A stretch of DNA of 8,853 nucleotides, taken from assembly GCA_018674605.1 (NCBI GenBank), contig JABGZU010000066.1:1-8853 (forward strand), given 5' to 3'. The notes beneath the pieces were generated by a model, which was not told where the DNA came from, searched no databases, and worked only from the letters and a program-made list of their open reading frames with translations. The translations under genes were made by a program, and so were the position numbers. The DNA comes from Candidatus Nitrosopumilus sp. Its GTDB lineage: Archaea > Thermoproteota > Nitrososphaeria > Nitrososphaerales > Nitrosopumilaceae. This document shows, piece by piece, positions 1 through 5,433 of this stretch (position 1 is its first letter; the number at the start of each line of letters is the position of its first letter).

Positions 1-54
1 AAAGAAAAAATTGCAAAAATTATAAAAAAACAAATTGAAATAAAATTAAAATGA
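1..54 (+). CDS. C-terminal tail of an upstream gene (partial)
   Basis: Frame 1 is open from the left edge of the window to a TGA at 52-54. It gives 17 residues, KEKIAKIIKKQIEIKLK, which look like a basic amphipathic helix; both other forward frames are closed by stops within these bases. The stop overlaps the next gene's start as ATGA (51-54), a common arrangement for co-transcribed genes. With only 17 codons of A-rich sequence no family can be named, and an open frame of this length could arise by chance. The ATGA junction is the main reason to accept it. Confidence 0.45.
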   Translation, partial: KEKIAKIIKKQIEIKLK

Positions 55-896
55 AAGTTATTCATTCAGAATACAAACAACGAAATATGAAAATTTGGAA
101 TGAAGTTGCACCTAGATATCATAAAAGATGGGCCAGTGTAAATAAAGGACCATTTCAAAGTACCAAAAAATTAATTGAATTAATAAAAATTAACAAAAAT
201 AATAGAGTACTAGATGTTGCATGTGGAACTGGTGTGGTAACAAAAGAAATTCAAAAAAAAGTTGGGAAACTAGGATATACCGTAGGAATTGATACATCAA
301 CTACTGCAATAAAAATTGCAAAAAAGTGGAATAATAAAAAGAAAAATTTAGATTTCATAAATATTGATGCAGAAAATTTTACTTTTTCAAAAAAATTTGA
401 TATAGTTACTTGTCAATATGCTCTATTTTTTTTTCCTAATGCACAAAAAGCACTAAAAAACATGAAAAAAAGTCTCAAAAAGACAGGTAAAATAGGAATA
501 TCAGTTCATGGAAGTAAAAATAATGTTCCATTTTTTAGTAGTATTTTAGATTCTGCTACAAAATACATACCAGATTATGTACCTCCAGGCACACCAAACT
601 TAGATAGATTTGGCACAAAATCTACATTAAGAACAGAAGTTAGTAAAGCAGGATTTTCAAAAATTGTTGTAAAAGAATTTGTTTTCAATTATAGTCCAGG
701 AAAATTTGAAGATTATTGGGAAAATTATATCAAATACATTGCTAAACCTCTAAAAGAAAAATTGAATGCATTAGAATATTCAAAACGTAAAGAATTCAAA
801 AAATTAGTAAAAGAAAAAACCATTCAATATACAAATAAAAATGGAAAAATCACATTTCCATGGCAAATTCTAATTTTAACTGCACAAAATAATTGA
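51..896 (+). CDS. class I SAM-dependent methyltransferase, substrate unknown
   Basis: The 281-residue protein is a probable cytosolic Rossmann-fold methyltransferase of the UbiE/methyltransferase-11 type. Motif I is VLDVACGTG at about residues 53-61, the acidic ribose-binding residue is D81 in GIDTS, a further acidic motif is D106 in NIDAENF, and the post-motif strand DIVTCQYALFFFPN spans 117-130. A final strand, GKIGISV, follows at about 146-152. The C-terminal third, with many aromatic and lysine residues (about 205-281), is probably the substrate cap, and nothing in it identifies the substrate. The start at 51 overlaps the preceding frame's stop; an alternative ATG at 87 would remove 12 residues and still leave the fold whole. 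No Shine-Dalgarno is visible, so translation may be coupled to the upstream gene. The stretch of T at 426-434 does not break the frame. The family is confident; the function is unknown. Confidence 0.85.
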   Translation: MKVIHSEYKQRNMKIWNEVAPRYHKRWASVNKGPFQSTKKLIELIKINKNNRVLDVACGTGVVTKEIQKKVGKLGYTVGIDTSTTAIKIAKKWNNKKKNLDFINIDAENFTFSKKFDIVTCQYALFFFPNAQKALKNMKKSLKKTGKIGISVHGSKNNVPFFSSILDSATKYIPDYVPPGTPNLDRFGTKSTLRTEVSKAGFSKIVVKEFVFNYSPGKFEDYWENYIKYIAKPLKEKLNALEYSKRKEFKKLVKEKTIQYTNKNGKITFPWQILILTAQNN

Positions 897-910
897 ATAT
901 TAATTCCATC

Positions 911-1102
911 TTAATCAAAATTGATAAACATATTTGAATTAGATATTATTATCATCTCTATGGATTTAATAGACATGTTTTCTTTTTTTGAAATATTCAA
1001 CATTTCATCATAATGTTCTTCATTCAAATGTTTCAAAAATTCTTCTTCTTTGATGTTATTACGCTTAAAATTACAAGATGTGATGATACAGTTGAAATTC
1101 AA
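911..1102 (-). CDS. small C2H2-like zinc-finger protein
   Basis: A 63-residue protein with the pattern C5-x4-C10-x14-H25-x4-H30, in the context NCIITSCNF and FLKHLNEEH. The spacing fits a C2H2 zinc finger in which the two histidines lie on a helix. The remaining half, about residues 31-63, is an Ile/Ser/Asn-rich tail with no recognised domain. The only start that keeps the first cysteine is TTG at 1102; no in-frame ATG or GTG lies between it and the upstream stop at 1121-1123. A TATA-like TTTTTACTA lies about 20-29 bases upstream, consistent with a leaderless transcript. Single-finger proteins of this size are common in archaea and may bind nucleic acid or protein; no partner is evident. It is convergent with the methyltransferase and downstream of the CdvB paralogue. 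Confidence 0.6.
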   Translation of the reverse strand: MNFNCIITSCNFKRNNIKEEEFLKHLNEEHYDEMLNISKKENMSIKSIEMIIISNSNMFINFD

Positions 1103-1121
1103 TAATTTTACTTTAGAAATC

Positions 1122-1131
1122 TAGTAAAAAA
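1122..1131 (-). promoter_or_regulatory. TATA-like box for the zinc-finger gene
   Basis: The minus strand reads TTTTTTACTA here, about 20-29 bases before the TTG at 1102. This is the distance expected of a TATA box for a leaderless archaeal transcript. In a sequence this AT-rich such matches are easy to find, so the call is tentative. Confidence 0.3.
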
Positions 1132-1148
1132 GCTTGATCATTTTTTTT

Positions 1149-1172
1149 AAAAAAATTAAATAAAAATAATAA
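1149..1172 (-). terminator. oligo-T terminator after the CdvB paralogue
   Basis: Reading the minus strand past the CdvB stop at 1193, the RNA would contain TTATTATTTTTATTTAA followed by seven T. Archaeal RNA polymerase terminates at such U-rich tracts without needing a hairpin. The adjoining T8-A7 run at 1141-1155 is symmetrical, so it could also stop plus-strand transcripts that read past the methyltransferase. Confidence 0.5.
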
Positions 1173-1192
1173 CTATCGTCTAATCTCAACTA

Positions 1193-1846
1193 CTACTCAA
1201 AGGAAGAAGTAGAAGAAGTTTGTGACGAAAGTCCAGTTGAAGATGGTACAGATGGGAATTTATCGCCTATCTGTTGCTCAGCTACTGCAGATGCTTCTTG
1301 AAGAATTTTATCTGTTTCTTCATTTGAAACATCAGACTCCATATTGAATGAGTCTCCTGCAAGTGAATCCATCATAAGTCCATTAAGTGTCTGGGTCATA
1401 CTATTCAATTCTGAATCAGCTTCTGGCATGAATCTTCCAAGTGATGATTTCAATCCCTTCATTGTATTCATCGCCGGTCCAATTGCTACCATAGCATCAC
1501 CAAGATCATGAATAGTTGTCAGTCTTAGTTGAACTTGTTCTAAAGACATTCTTGCATTGCCTAGCATCTTTGTAACTTTACGAATTTCAGCTAATTCGTT
1601 AGACAAAACTCTACTTGTGCTAGTATCATGTTGTTGCATTGCAGTCACGACTCTTTGAAAGAGTTGCGCATCTCTTTCTTGCAGTTTTGTTAACATAGAA
1701 TCCATTTTCGAAATTTGGACTTGTAGTTTATTTACTGCAGTTTGAATACGTGGTTTTAATGCACCTTGAGGCTTTACTGCATCTCGTAGTTTGCCAGTTA
1801 CACTTTGGGTCTCTTGTCGAGCCCATGTATTGTCGAAGTTTGGCAT
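1193..1846 (-). CDS. ESCRT-III-like protein, CdvB paralogue
   Basis: The 217-residue protein has the Snf7/ESCRT-III plan. A basic, helical N-terminal part (about 18-70, rich in K/R/Q) forms the hairpin, followed by further helices to about 165, with an acidic C-terminal half. A separate helix, EETDKILQEASAVAEQQI (about 176-193), matches the autoinhibitory or C-terminal helix of ESCRT-III proteins. After it comes FPSVPSS (197-203), which resembles a MIM2 motif that binds the MIT domain of Vps4/CdvC, and then a Ser/Thr-rich tail. The winged-helix domain of the full-length crenarchaeal CdvB is absent, so this fits one of the shorter paralogues. The family polymerises on membranes and is remodelled by the CdvC ATPase in division. 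cdvA and cdvC are not in this window. The ATG at 1846 gives MPNFDNTWARQ, and no longer start is needed. Its codons are visibly richer in G/C than those of its neighbours, which suggests strong expression. Confidence 0.85.
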   Translation of the reverse strand: MPNFDNTWARQETQSVTGKLRDAVKPQGALKPRIQTAVNKLQVQISKMDSMLTKLQERDAQLFQRVVTAMQQHDTSTSRVLSNELAEIRKVTKMLGNARMSLEQVQLRLTTIHDLGDAMVAIGPAMNTMKGLKSSLGRFMPEADSELNSMTQTLNGLMMDSLAGDSFNMESDVSNEETDKILQEASAVAEQQIGDKFPSVPSSTGLSSQTSSTSSFE

Positions 1847-1951
1847 AATAATGAATTAAGAAATTTAGTCTTAATCAACAGTGTAAATTTAGATCATCTT
1901 TTGAGTAAATTTAGCTAACAAACTATTATGGATGATTGATAAATTGGTTTA
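1847..1951. promoter_or_regulatory. divergent promoter region with repeated AAATTTAG
   Basis: This 105-base region separates the divergent starts of the CdvB paralogue (1846, -) and the racemase-like gene (1952, +). AAATTTAG occurs three times on the plus strand, at 1861-1868, 1885-1892 and 1907-1914; the last two copies extend to GTAAATTTAG (1883-1892 and 1905-1914), exactly 22 bases apart. For the minus-strand gene, CTAAATTT lies at about -15 to -22 and CTAAATTTAC at -37 to -46, either of which could be a TATA box. For the plus-strand gene CTATTAT (about 1923-1929) lies 23-29 bases before the ATG and fits a leaderless promoter. No Shine-Dalgarno is visible for either gene. Confidence 0.5.
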
Positions 1952-2716
1952 ATGGTAAAAGTTGTTGTTTTTGATTCAGGATTAGGCTCACTTTCAATAA
2001 TTAAAGAAATTCAAAAAATTAGTAAAACAGACATCATTTATTTTGCTGATCAAAAAAATTATCCATATGGAATAAAATCACAAGTACAATTAACTACAAT
2101 TATTAAAAAAACAATTAATCTATTAGAAAAAAAATTTATGCCAGACATTATTGTTGTTGCATCAAATACACCAAGCCTAATGATGAATTTAGCAACAGAA
2201 AAAATCATAGATGTTAAACCTCCTTTAAAATTAGCACAGAAAAAATCAAAATCAAAAAAAATTGGAGTTTTAGTAACAAAATCTGCATTAAACAGTAAAG
2301 GACTTACAAATTATATCAAAGAAAATAATATTTCAAAATCGTATAAAATTTTTAAAATAAATGGATCAAATCTTGTGGATTTAGTAGAATCTGGAAAATT
2401 TTTAAATAATAAAAAATATTGTCAAAAAATTATTAAAAAAAGTTTAGAACAAATTATTACTTTAGAAAAGATTGATACAATTACATTGTCTAGTACTCAT
2501 TTATTATTTTTAAAATCATTATTAAAAAAAGAATTTCCACAAATACAATTTATTGATCCAGGAAATATTGTTGCAAAAAATATTTTTTCAAAAATTAAAA
2601 ACAAACAATCAAAAAGAAATTCATTAAAAATTTTTACTTCAGGGAATGTAAATGATTTTGAAAATAAATTAAATGCAATTGGTATAAAAAATAAAATAGA
2701 ATTTTTATCTATTTGA
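1952..2716 (+). CDS. Asp/Glu racemase-fold protein lacking both catalytic cysteines
   Basis: The 254-residue protein has the glutamate racemase (MurI) layout and roughly its usual length. It has VFDSGLGSLSI at 6-16 (family: FDSGvGGL), YFADQKNYPYG at 30-40 (family: fgDt...PYG), VVASNTPS at 68-75 and LSSTHLLFL at 179-187. In active racemases the last two motifs carry the paired catalytic cysteines (aCNTa and lgCTHyp). Here both are serine: S71 (codon TCA) and S181 (AGT). The neighbouring N72, T73, T182 and H183 and the D8-S9-G10 motif are kept, so the substrate pocket may survive. Cofactor-independent racemisation by the usual two-thiol mechanism is therefore unlikely; it could be a different isomerase or lyase, or a binding protein. 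Archaea of this type have no murein, so a cell-wall D-Glu role is not expected. It is divergent from the CdvB paralogue and overlaps the end of cbiF by 8 bases tail-to-tail. The gene is extremely AT- and Lys-rich. Confidence 0.8.
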   Translation: MVKVVVFDSGLGSLSIIKEIQKISKTDIIYFADQKNYPYGIKSQVQLTTIIKKTINLLEKKFMPDIIVVASNTPSLMMNLATEKIIDVKPPLKLAQKKSKSKKIGVLVTKSALNSKGLTNYIKENNISKSYKIFKINGSNLVDLVESGKFLNNKKYCQKIIKKSLEQIITLEKIDTITLSSTHLLFLKSLLKKEFPQIQFIDPGNIVAKNIFSKIKNKQSKRNSLKIFTSGNVNDFENKLNAIGIKNKIEFLSI

Positions 2717-3473
2717 CTTTAGCTTTTCTAAAACCATGACTAAATGTTTTATCATATAATTTTGAATATTCATATGATTTTGGTTTTATTACATCACCAA
2801 TTATAACAATAGCAGTCATTGTAATTTTTTCAGCTTTAACTTTATTTGTAATATCTGTAAGTGTTCCAATGATTATTTTTTGATCCTTTCTACTTGCTCT
2901 ATAAACTACTGCAACAGGAGTAGTTTTTTTATATCCACCAGCAATTGCTTCAGTTGTAATTTTAGTTAATAGATGAACACTAAGATAAAAAATTAAAGTT
3001 GATTGATGTTTTGCAAGTTCAGAAATTTGTTCTCTTTTTGGAACTTTAGTTCGAGATTCTGCTCTTGTAATTATCATTGTTTGTGTAACACCAGGTAATG
3101 TTAATTGAGTACCAAGTGCTGCAGCTGATGCCAAAAATGATGTAACACCAGGCACAACTGTCGATTCTATTCCTTTATTTTCTAAATTATCAATTTGTTC
3201 TCTAATTGCACCATATATTGCTGGATCACCATCATGTAACCTAACAACAAGTTTGTCTTTTTTTGCATTTTTATATAATAGATCAAAAATTTCTTCTCTA
3301 ACTAATTTAGCTGCATCATAGATTTTCCCTTTTTTACATAATTTCAATATTGGATCAGGAATTAATGAGCCAGAATAAACTACAACATCAGCTTTTTGAA
3401 TTAATTTTTTAGCTTTAACTGTAATTAATTCAGGATCACCAGGACCACAACCAACAAAAAATACGTTAGACAC
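2709..3473 (-). CDS. cbiF: cobalt-precorrin-4 C11-methyltransferase (CbiF/CobM)
   Basis: CbiF transfers a methyl group from SAM to C11 of (cobalt-)precorrin-4 in corrin ring synthesis, in the cytosol. The 254-residue length is normal for the family. The tetrapyrrole methylase signatures are all present: VFFVGCGPGDPELITVKA at 4-21, VVYSGSLIPD at 31-40, the SAM-binding loop RLHDGDPAIYGA at 78-89 and VVPGVTSFLASAAALG at 106-121. The CbiF/CobM-specific block TLPGVTQTMIITRAESRT follows at 125-142. The start is GTG at 3473, which places the first strand MSNVFFVG as in homologues and creates an 8-base overlap (GTGTCTAA) with the end of cbiL, suggesting coupled translation. Its 3' end overlaps the convergent racemase-like gene by 8 bases. 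Whether the substrate carries cobalt already, as in the anaerobic route, cannot be read from the sequence; archaea generally use the cobalt-first route. Confidence 0.93.
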   Translation of the reverse strand: MSNVFFVGCGPGDPELITVKAKKLIQKADVVVYSGSLIPDPILKLCKKGKIYDAAKLVREEIFDLLYKNAKKDKLVVRLHDGDPAIYGAIREQIDNLENKGIESTVVPGVTSFLASAAALGTQLTLPGVTQTMIITRAESRTKVPKREQISELAKHQSTLIFYLSVHLLTKITTEAIAGGYKKTTPVAVVYRASRKDQKIIIGTLTDITNKVKAEKITMTAIVIIGDVIKPKSYEYSKLYDKTFSHGFRKAKVK

Positions 3474-4188
3474 GTTTTACCACCAATATAGAAAAATATT
3501 TTGTAGTTAACGATTTATCATTTACTTCGCCTAAAGTCATTGTTCTTATAATTTCACTTTCTGTTCCTAAATCTTGGCCAATTGCAAAAAGAGAATTATC
3601 AGGAAATCCAGATTCTTTTAGAACTTTAATCACTTGATCAAAATATCTACCATCTTTAAGAAATATCATTGATTCAGAATGCTTTGCAATTTCTTTAACA
3701 CTAGATAGATCATAACAAGATGGAATAATTGCAACTTTTTCTGCACCTTCTGCAATACTAACACCAACTTTTGATGCAAATGAAAATATGGATACAATTC
3801 CAGGGATTACACTAATATCCATATCAGGATATTTTTCTTTTAAATCTCTGTGCATGTAAATCCAAGTACTATAGAGATATGGATCACCCACTGTAAGATA
3901 TACAACATTTTTTCCTTTCAAAACAGTTTCAGCCATTATTTTGGCATTTTTTTTCCAAGATGTTTGTAGAATATCTTTGTCTTTAGTCATTGGAAAAATT
4001 AATTTTATAATTTCTTGATTTAGTGATTTATCAATTATAGGTGAGACAACAGATAATGCAATACTAGGTCTATTTTCATTTGATGCGGGACACATGATAA
4101 TATCGGCATTTTGAATTGCCTTTACTGCTTTAACTGTAAGAAGTTCCACATCTCCAGGACCTACACCAATTCCAATTAAACTAGGCAC
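3466..4188 (-). CDS. cbiL: cobalt-precorrin-2 C20-methyltransferase (CbiL/CobI)
   Basis: CbiL methylates C20 of (cobalt-)precorrin-2 with SAM, the step that commits the ring to corrin formation. The 240 residues match the usual length. Visible motifs are LIGIGVGPGDVELLTVKA (4-21), IIMCPAS (30-36), VVYLTVGDPYLYSTWIY (95-111), where the GDP loop binds SAM and LYST is typical of CbiL, and VIPGIVSIFSFASKVG (127-142). KDGRYFD at 178-184 also fits the family. The start is GTG at 4188; the next in-frame upstream stop is only five codons away and no ATG lies between, so this start is well constrained. A 36-base gap separates it from cbiT, with no clear Shine-Dalgarno and no T-rich terminator, so cbiT-cbiL-cbiF is probably one transcript. 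Confidence 0.93.
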   Translation of the reverse strand: MPSLIGIGVGPGDVELLTVKAVKAIQNADIIMCPASNENRPSIALSVVSPIIDKSLNQEIIKLIFPMTKDKDILQTSWKKNAKIMAETVLKGKNVVYLTVGDPYLYSTWIYMHRDLKEKYPDMDISVIPGIVSIFSFASKVGVSIAEGAEKVAIIPSCYDLSSVKEIAKHSESMIFLKDGRYFDQVIKVLKESGFPDNSLFAIGQDLGTESEIIRTMTLGEVNDKSLTTKYFSILVVKRV

Positions 4189-4224
4189 AATGTTTACGCT
4201 TTTTTACCCAATTAAAAGTCTAGA

Positions 4225-4815
4225 TTAAATTTTAGTAGCAGATATTATAGTAACTGGATTTCTAGCTAACATCATAGTACCAGTAGTAGTTTTTCTACTT
4301 TTAGAAATAGTTACTTGAGTAATATCAATAGAGTTAAACTTCAATGTATCAAGAATTTGTAATACTGAATAAAGAGTCTCAATTAGAATTATACCAATTA
4401 CAATTCTACCACCAGATTTTAATTTATTTTCAGCAAGCTTAACTATTTCTGCTGTATCTCCACCTGTTCCTCCGATAAAAATAACATCAGCTTCTTCAAG
4501 ATCTAATATTTTTTCTTTAGCATTGCCAAAAATCACAGACACATTTGAAAGATTAAATTTTTTTAAATTCTTTTTAGTTAATTCAATAGCATTTTTATCA
4601 TAATCAATTGCCAATACTTTACCATTTGATTCAATTTGAAATGATGCTTCAACAGAAATTGAACCACTACCACAACCAATATCATAAACAGTTTGACCCA
4701 TCTTTAATCTTGCTTTACTAAGTTGAATTGTTCTTACTTCTTCTTTAGTAATTGGGACTTTTTCTGCACGTTCAAAAAATTCATCAGGTATTCCAGGTGT
4801 TTTATAATTCCACAT
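4225..4815 (-). CDS. cbiT: cobalt-precorrin-6B C15-methyltransferase, decarboxylating (CbiT)
   Basis: CbiT methylates C15 of the corrin intermediate and removes the acetate carboxyl on C12, using SAM. Unlike CbiL and CbiF it has the class I Rossmann fold. The 196 residues open with the family signature GIPDEFFERAEKVPITKEEVR (8-28) and LSKARL (32-37). The SAM motif VYDIGCGSGSISVEA follows at 43-57, with acidic D71 in AIDYD and VIFIGGTGGD at 111-120. The CbiE partner, which is fused to CbiT in CobL-type proteins, is not attached and is not in this window. The ATG at 4815 gives MWNYKTPGIPDEFF, as in archaeal homologues. It is the first of the three cobalamin genes and has its own TATA-rich upstream region, including a perfect palindrome, so it probably heads the transcript. 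It begins 31 bases after the membrane-protein gene. Confidence 0.93.
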   Translation of the reverse strand: MWNYKTPGIPDEFFERAEKVPITKEEVRTIQLSKARLKMGQTVYDIGCGSGSISVEASFQIESNGKVLAIDYDKNAIELTKKNLKKFNLSNVSVIFGNAKEKILDLEEADVIFIGGTGGDTAEIVKLAENKLKSGGRIVIGIILIETLYSVLQILDTLKFNSIDITQVTISKSRKTTTGTMMLARNPVTIISATKI

Positions 4816-4834
4816 TATATTATATTCCTATTTT

Positions 4835-4853
4835 TTTATAATTAAATTATAAA
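4835..4853 (-). promoter_or_regulatory. palindromic TATA region before cbiT
   Basis: The minus strand reads TTTATAATTTAATTATAAA, two perfect 9-base inverted arms around one central base, lying 20-38 bases upstream of the cbiT ATG. Each arm contains a TATA-like core (TTTATAA at about -38 to -32 and TTATAAA at about -26 to -20). The inner arm sits close to the right distance for a leaderless cbiT transcript. The element also includes the TAA stop of the membrane-protein gene (4847-4849). It may be the cbi promoter, a repressor site overlapping that promoter, or simply AT-rich sequence. No cobalamin riboswitch is visible. Confidence 0.45.
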
Positions 4854-5329
4854 TTAATTCCCGTAGGTGCATCACCAAGATGAGTTAATGTATAACTAAC
4901 AATCCATGTGAACAAATACAAAAATACATAGCTACCAATACCTTGTGTAACAATTTTCTTTCTATCAGAAGATGGTAATTGCATTTTCATTCCTTTTGCA
5001 ACTATTATTGTTGCAAAAAATAGCATTATCATAAATCCAATTGAGGCCCATCTTCTTTCTTCACCTTCAATTCCTTCAAAAACAAAAGTTGCTGCAGCAC
5101 CTGCAATTATACCTAAAGCAATACGCATCCAAAATAATTTAGCTAATTTTTTATCTTTGTCACTTTTTTCTGTTTCACTAATTGAAGGATCTTTAGTAGG
5201 TTCTTTTGAAGCATCTGAAATAGATTCGGGTTTTTCGATTTCAGGAGTATCAATTGTATCTACAATTTTGGATTTTGAATCCTCAGATCCAGGCGTAGGT
5301 TCAGATTTTTTCTTTTTAAATTTGGCCAA
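4847..5329 (-). CDS. three-helix membrane protein with charged N-terminal tail, possibly EMC6-like
   Basis: The 160-residue protein starts with a basic patch (MAKFKKKK) and a disordered, Glu/Ser/Pro/Lys-rich region to about residue 63. Three predicted membrane helices follow, at about 67-85 (WMRIALGIIAGAAATFVF), 94-112 (WASIGFMIMLFFATIIVA) and 130-149 (GIGSYVFLYLFTWIVSYTLT). Size and layout resemble archaeal homologues of EMC6, a core subunit of the eukaryotic membrane-insertion complex, but I assign this from the general pattern only. The start is TTG at 5329: the in-frame upstream stop is four codons away with no ATG or GTG, and the first internal ATG (residue 68) would delete the whole tail. 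An ATATTAAACA box lies about 32-41 bases upstream. The gene is divergent from the NFACT gene and sits 31 bases before cbiT on the same strand, although a functional link with cobalamin is not evident. Confidence 0.7.
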   Translation of the reverse strand: MAKFKKKKSEPTPGSEDSKSKIVDTIDTPEIEKPESISDASKEPTKDPSISETEKSDKDKKLAKLFWMRIALGIIAGAAATFVFEGIEGEERRWASIGFMIMLFFATIIVAKGMKMQLPSSDRKKIVTQGIGSYVFLYLFTWIVSYTLTHLGDAPTGINL

Positions 5330-5433
5330 AGTAAATTTCTAGCGTGTCTCAAGCAAACCATGTTTAATATCTTTGGTCAGGATATGAGCACAAGATAGCA
5401 AGGGTATAATTTTAGATATAAAAGATGATAATT
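5330..5433. promoter_or_regulatory. divergent promoter between membrane protein and NFACT genes
   Basis: For the plus-strand NFACT gene, TATAATTTTAGATATAAAA runs from 5405 to 5423, and its first TATAATTT is centred about 26 bases before the ATG at 5434. That is the spacing of a leaderless archaeal promoter and supports 5434 over the ATG at 5425. For the minus-strand membrane gene, ATATTAAACA (5361-5370) lies 32-41 bases before the TTG, which would leave a short leader. No Shine-Dalgarno is obvious on either side. Confidence 0.45.

Noticed and set aside
421..435. Possible frameshift at the T-run in the methyltransferase
   Set aside because: The frame continues through the run, giving ALFFFPNA, which matches the expected post-motif strand of the family.
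1141..1155. T8-A7 run as a recombination or attachment site
   Set aside because: No flanking direct repeat, integrase or tRNA gene is present; a terminator explains it better.
1952..2716. Ordinary glutamate racemase for peptidoglycan synthesis
   Set aside because: Both catalytic cysteines are serine and the host type has no murein.
4816..4846. Cobalamin riboswitch upstream of cbiT
   Set aside because: The gap is only 31 bases of AT-rich sequence, far too short for a B12 riboswitch, and no conserved B12-box-like stretch is visible.
5157..5342. 61-residue plus-strand open frame
   Set aside because: It lies entirely opposite the charged tail of the membrane-protein gene, and its Ser/Gly/Asp-rich content is the mirror of that tail's codons.
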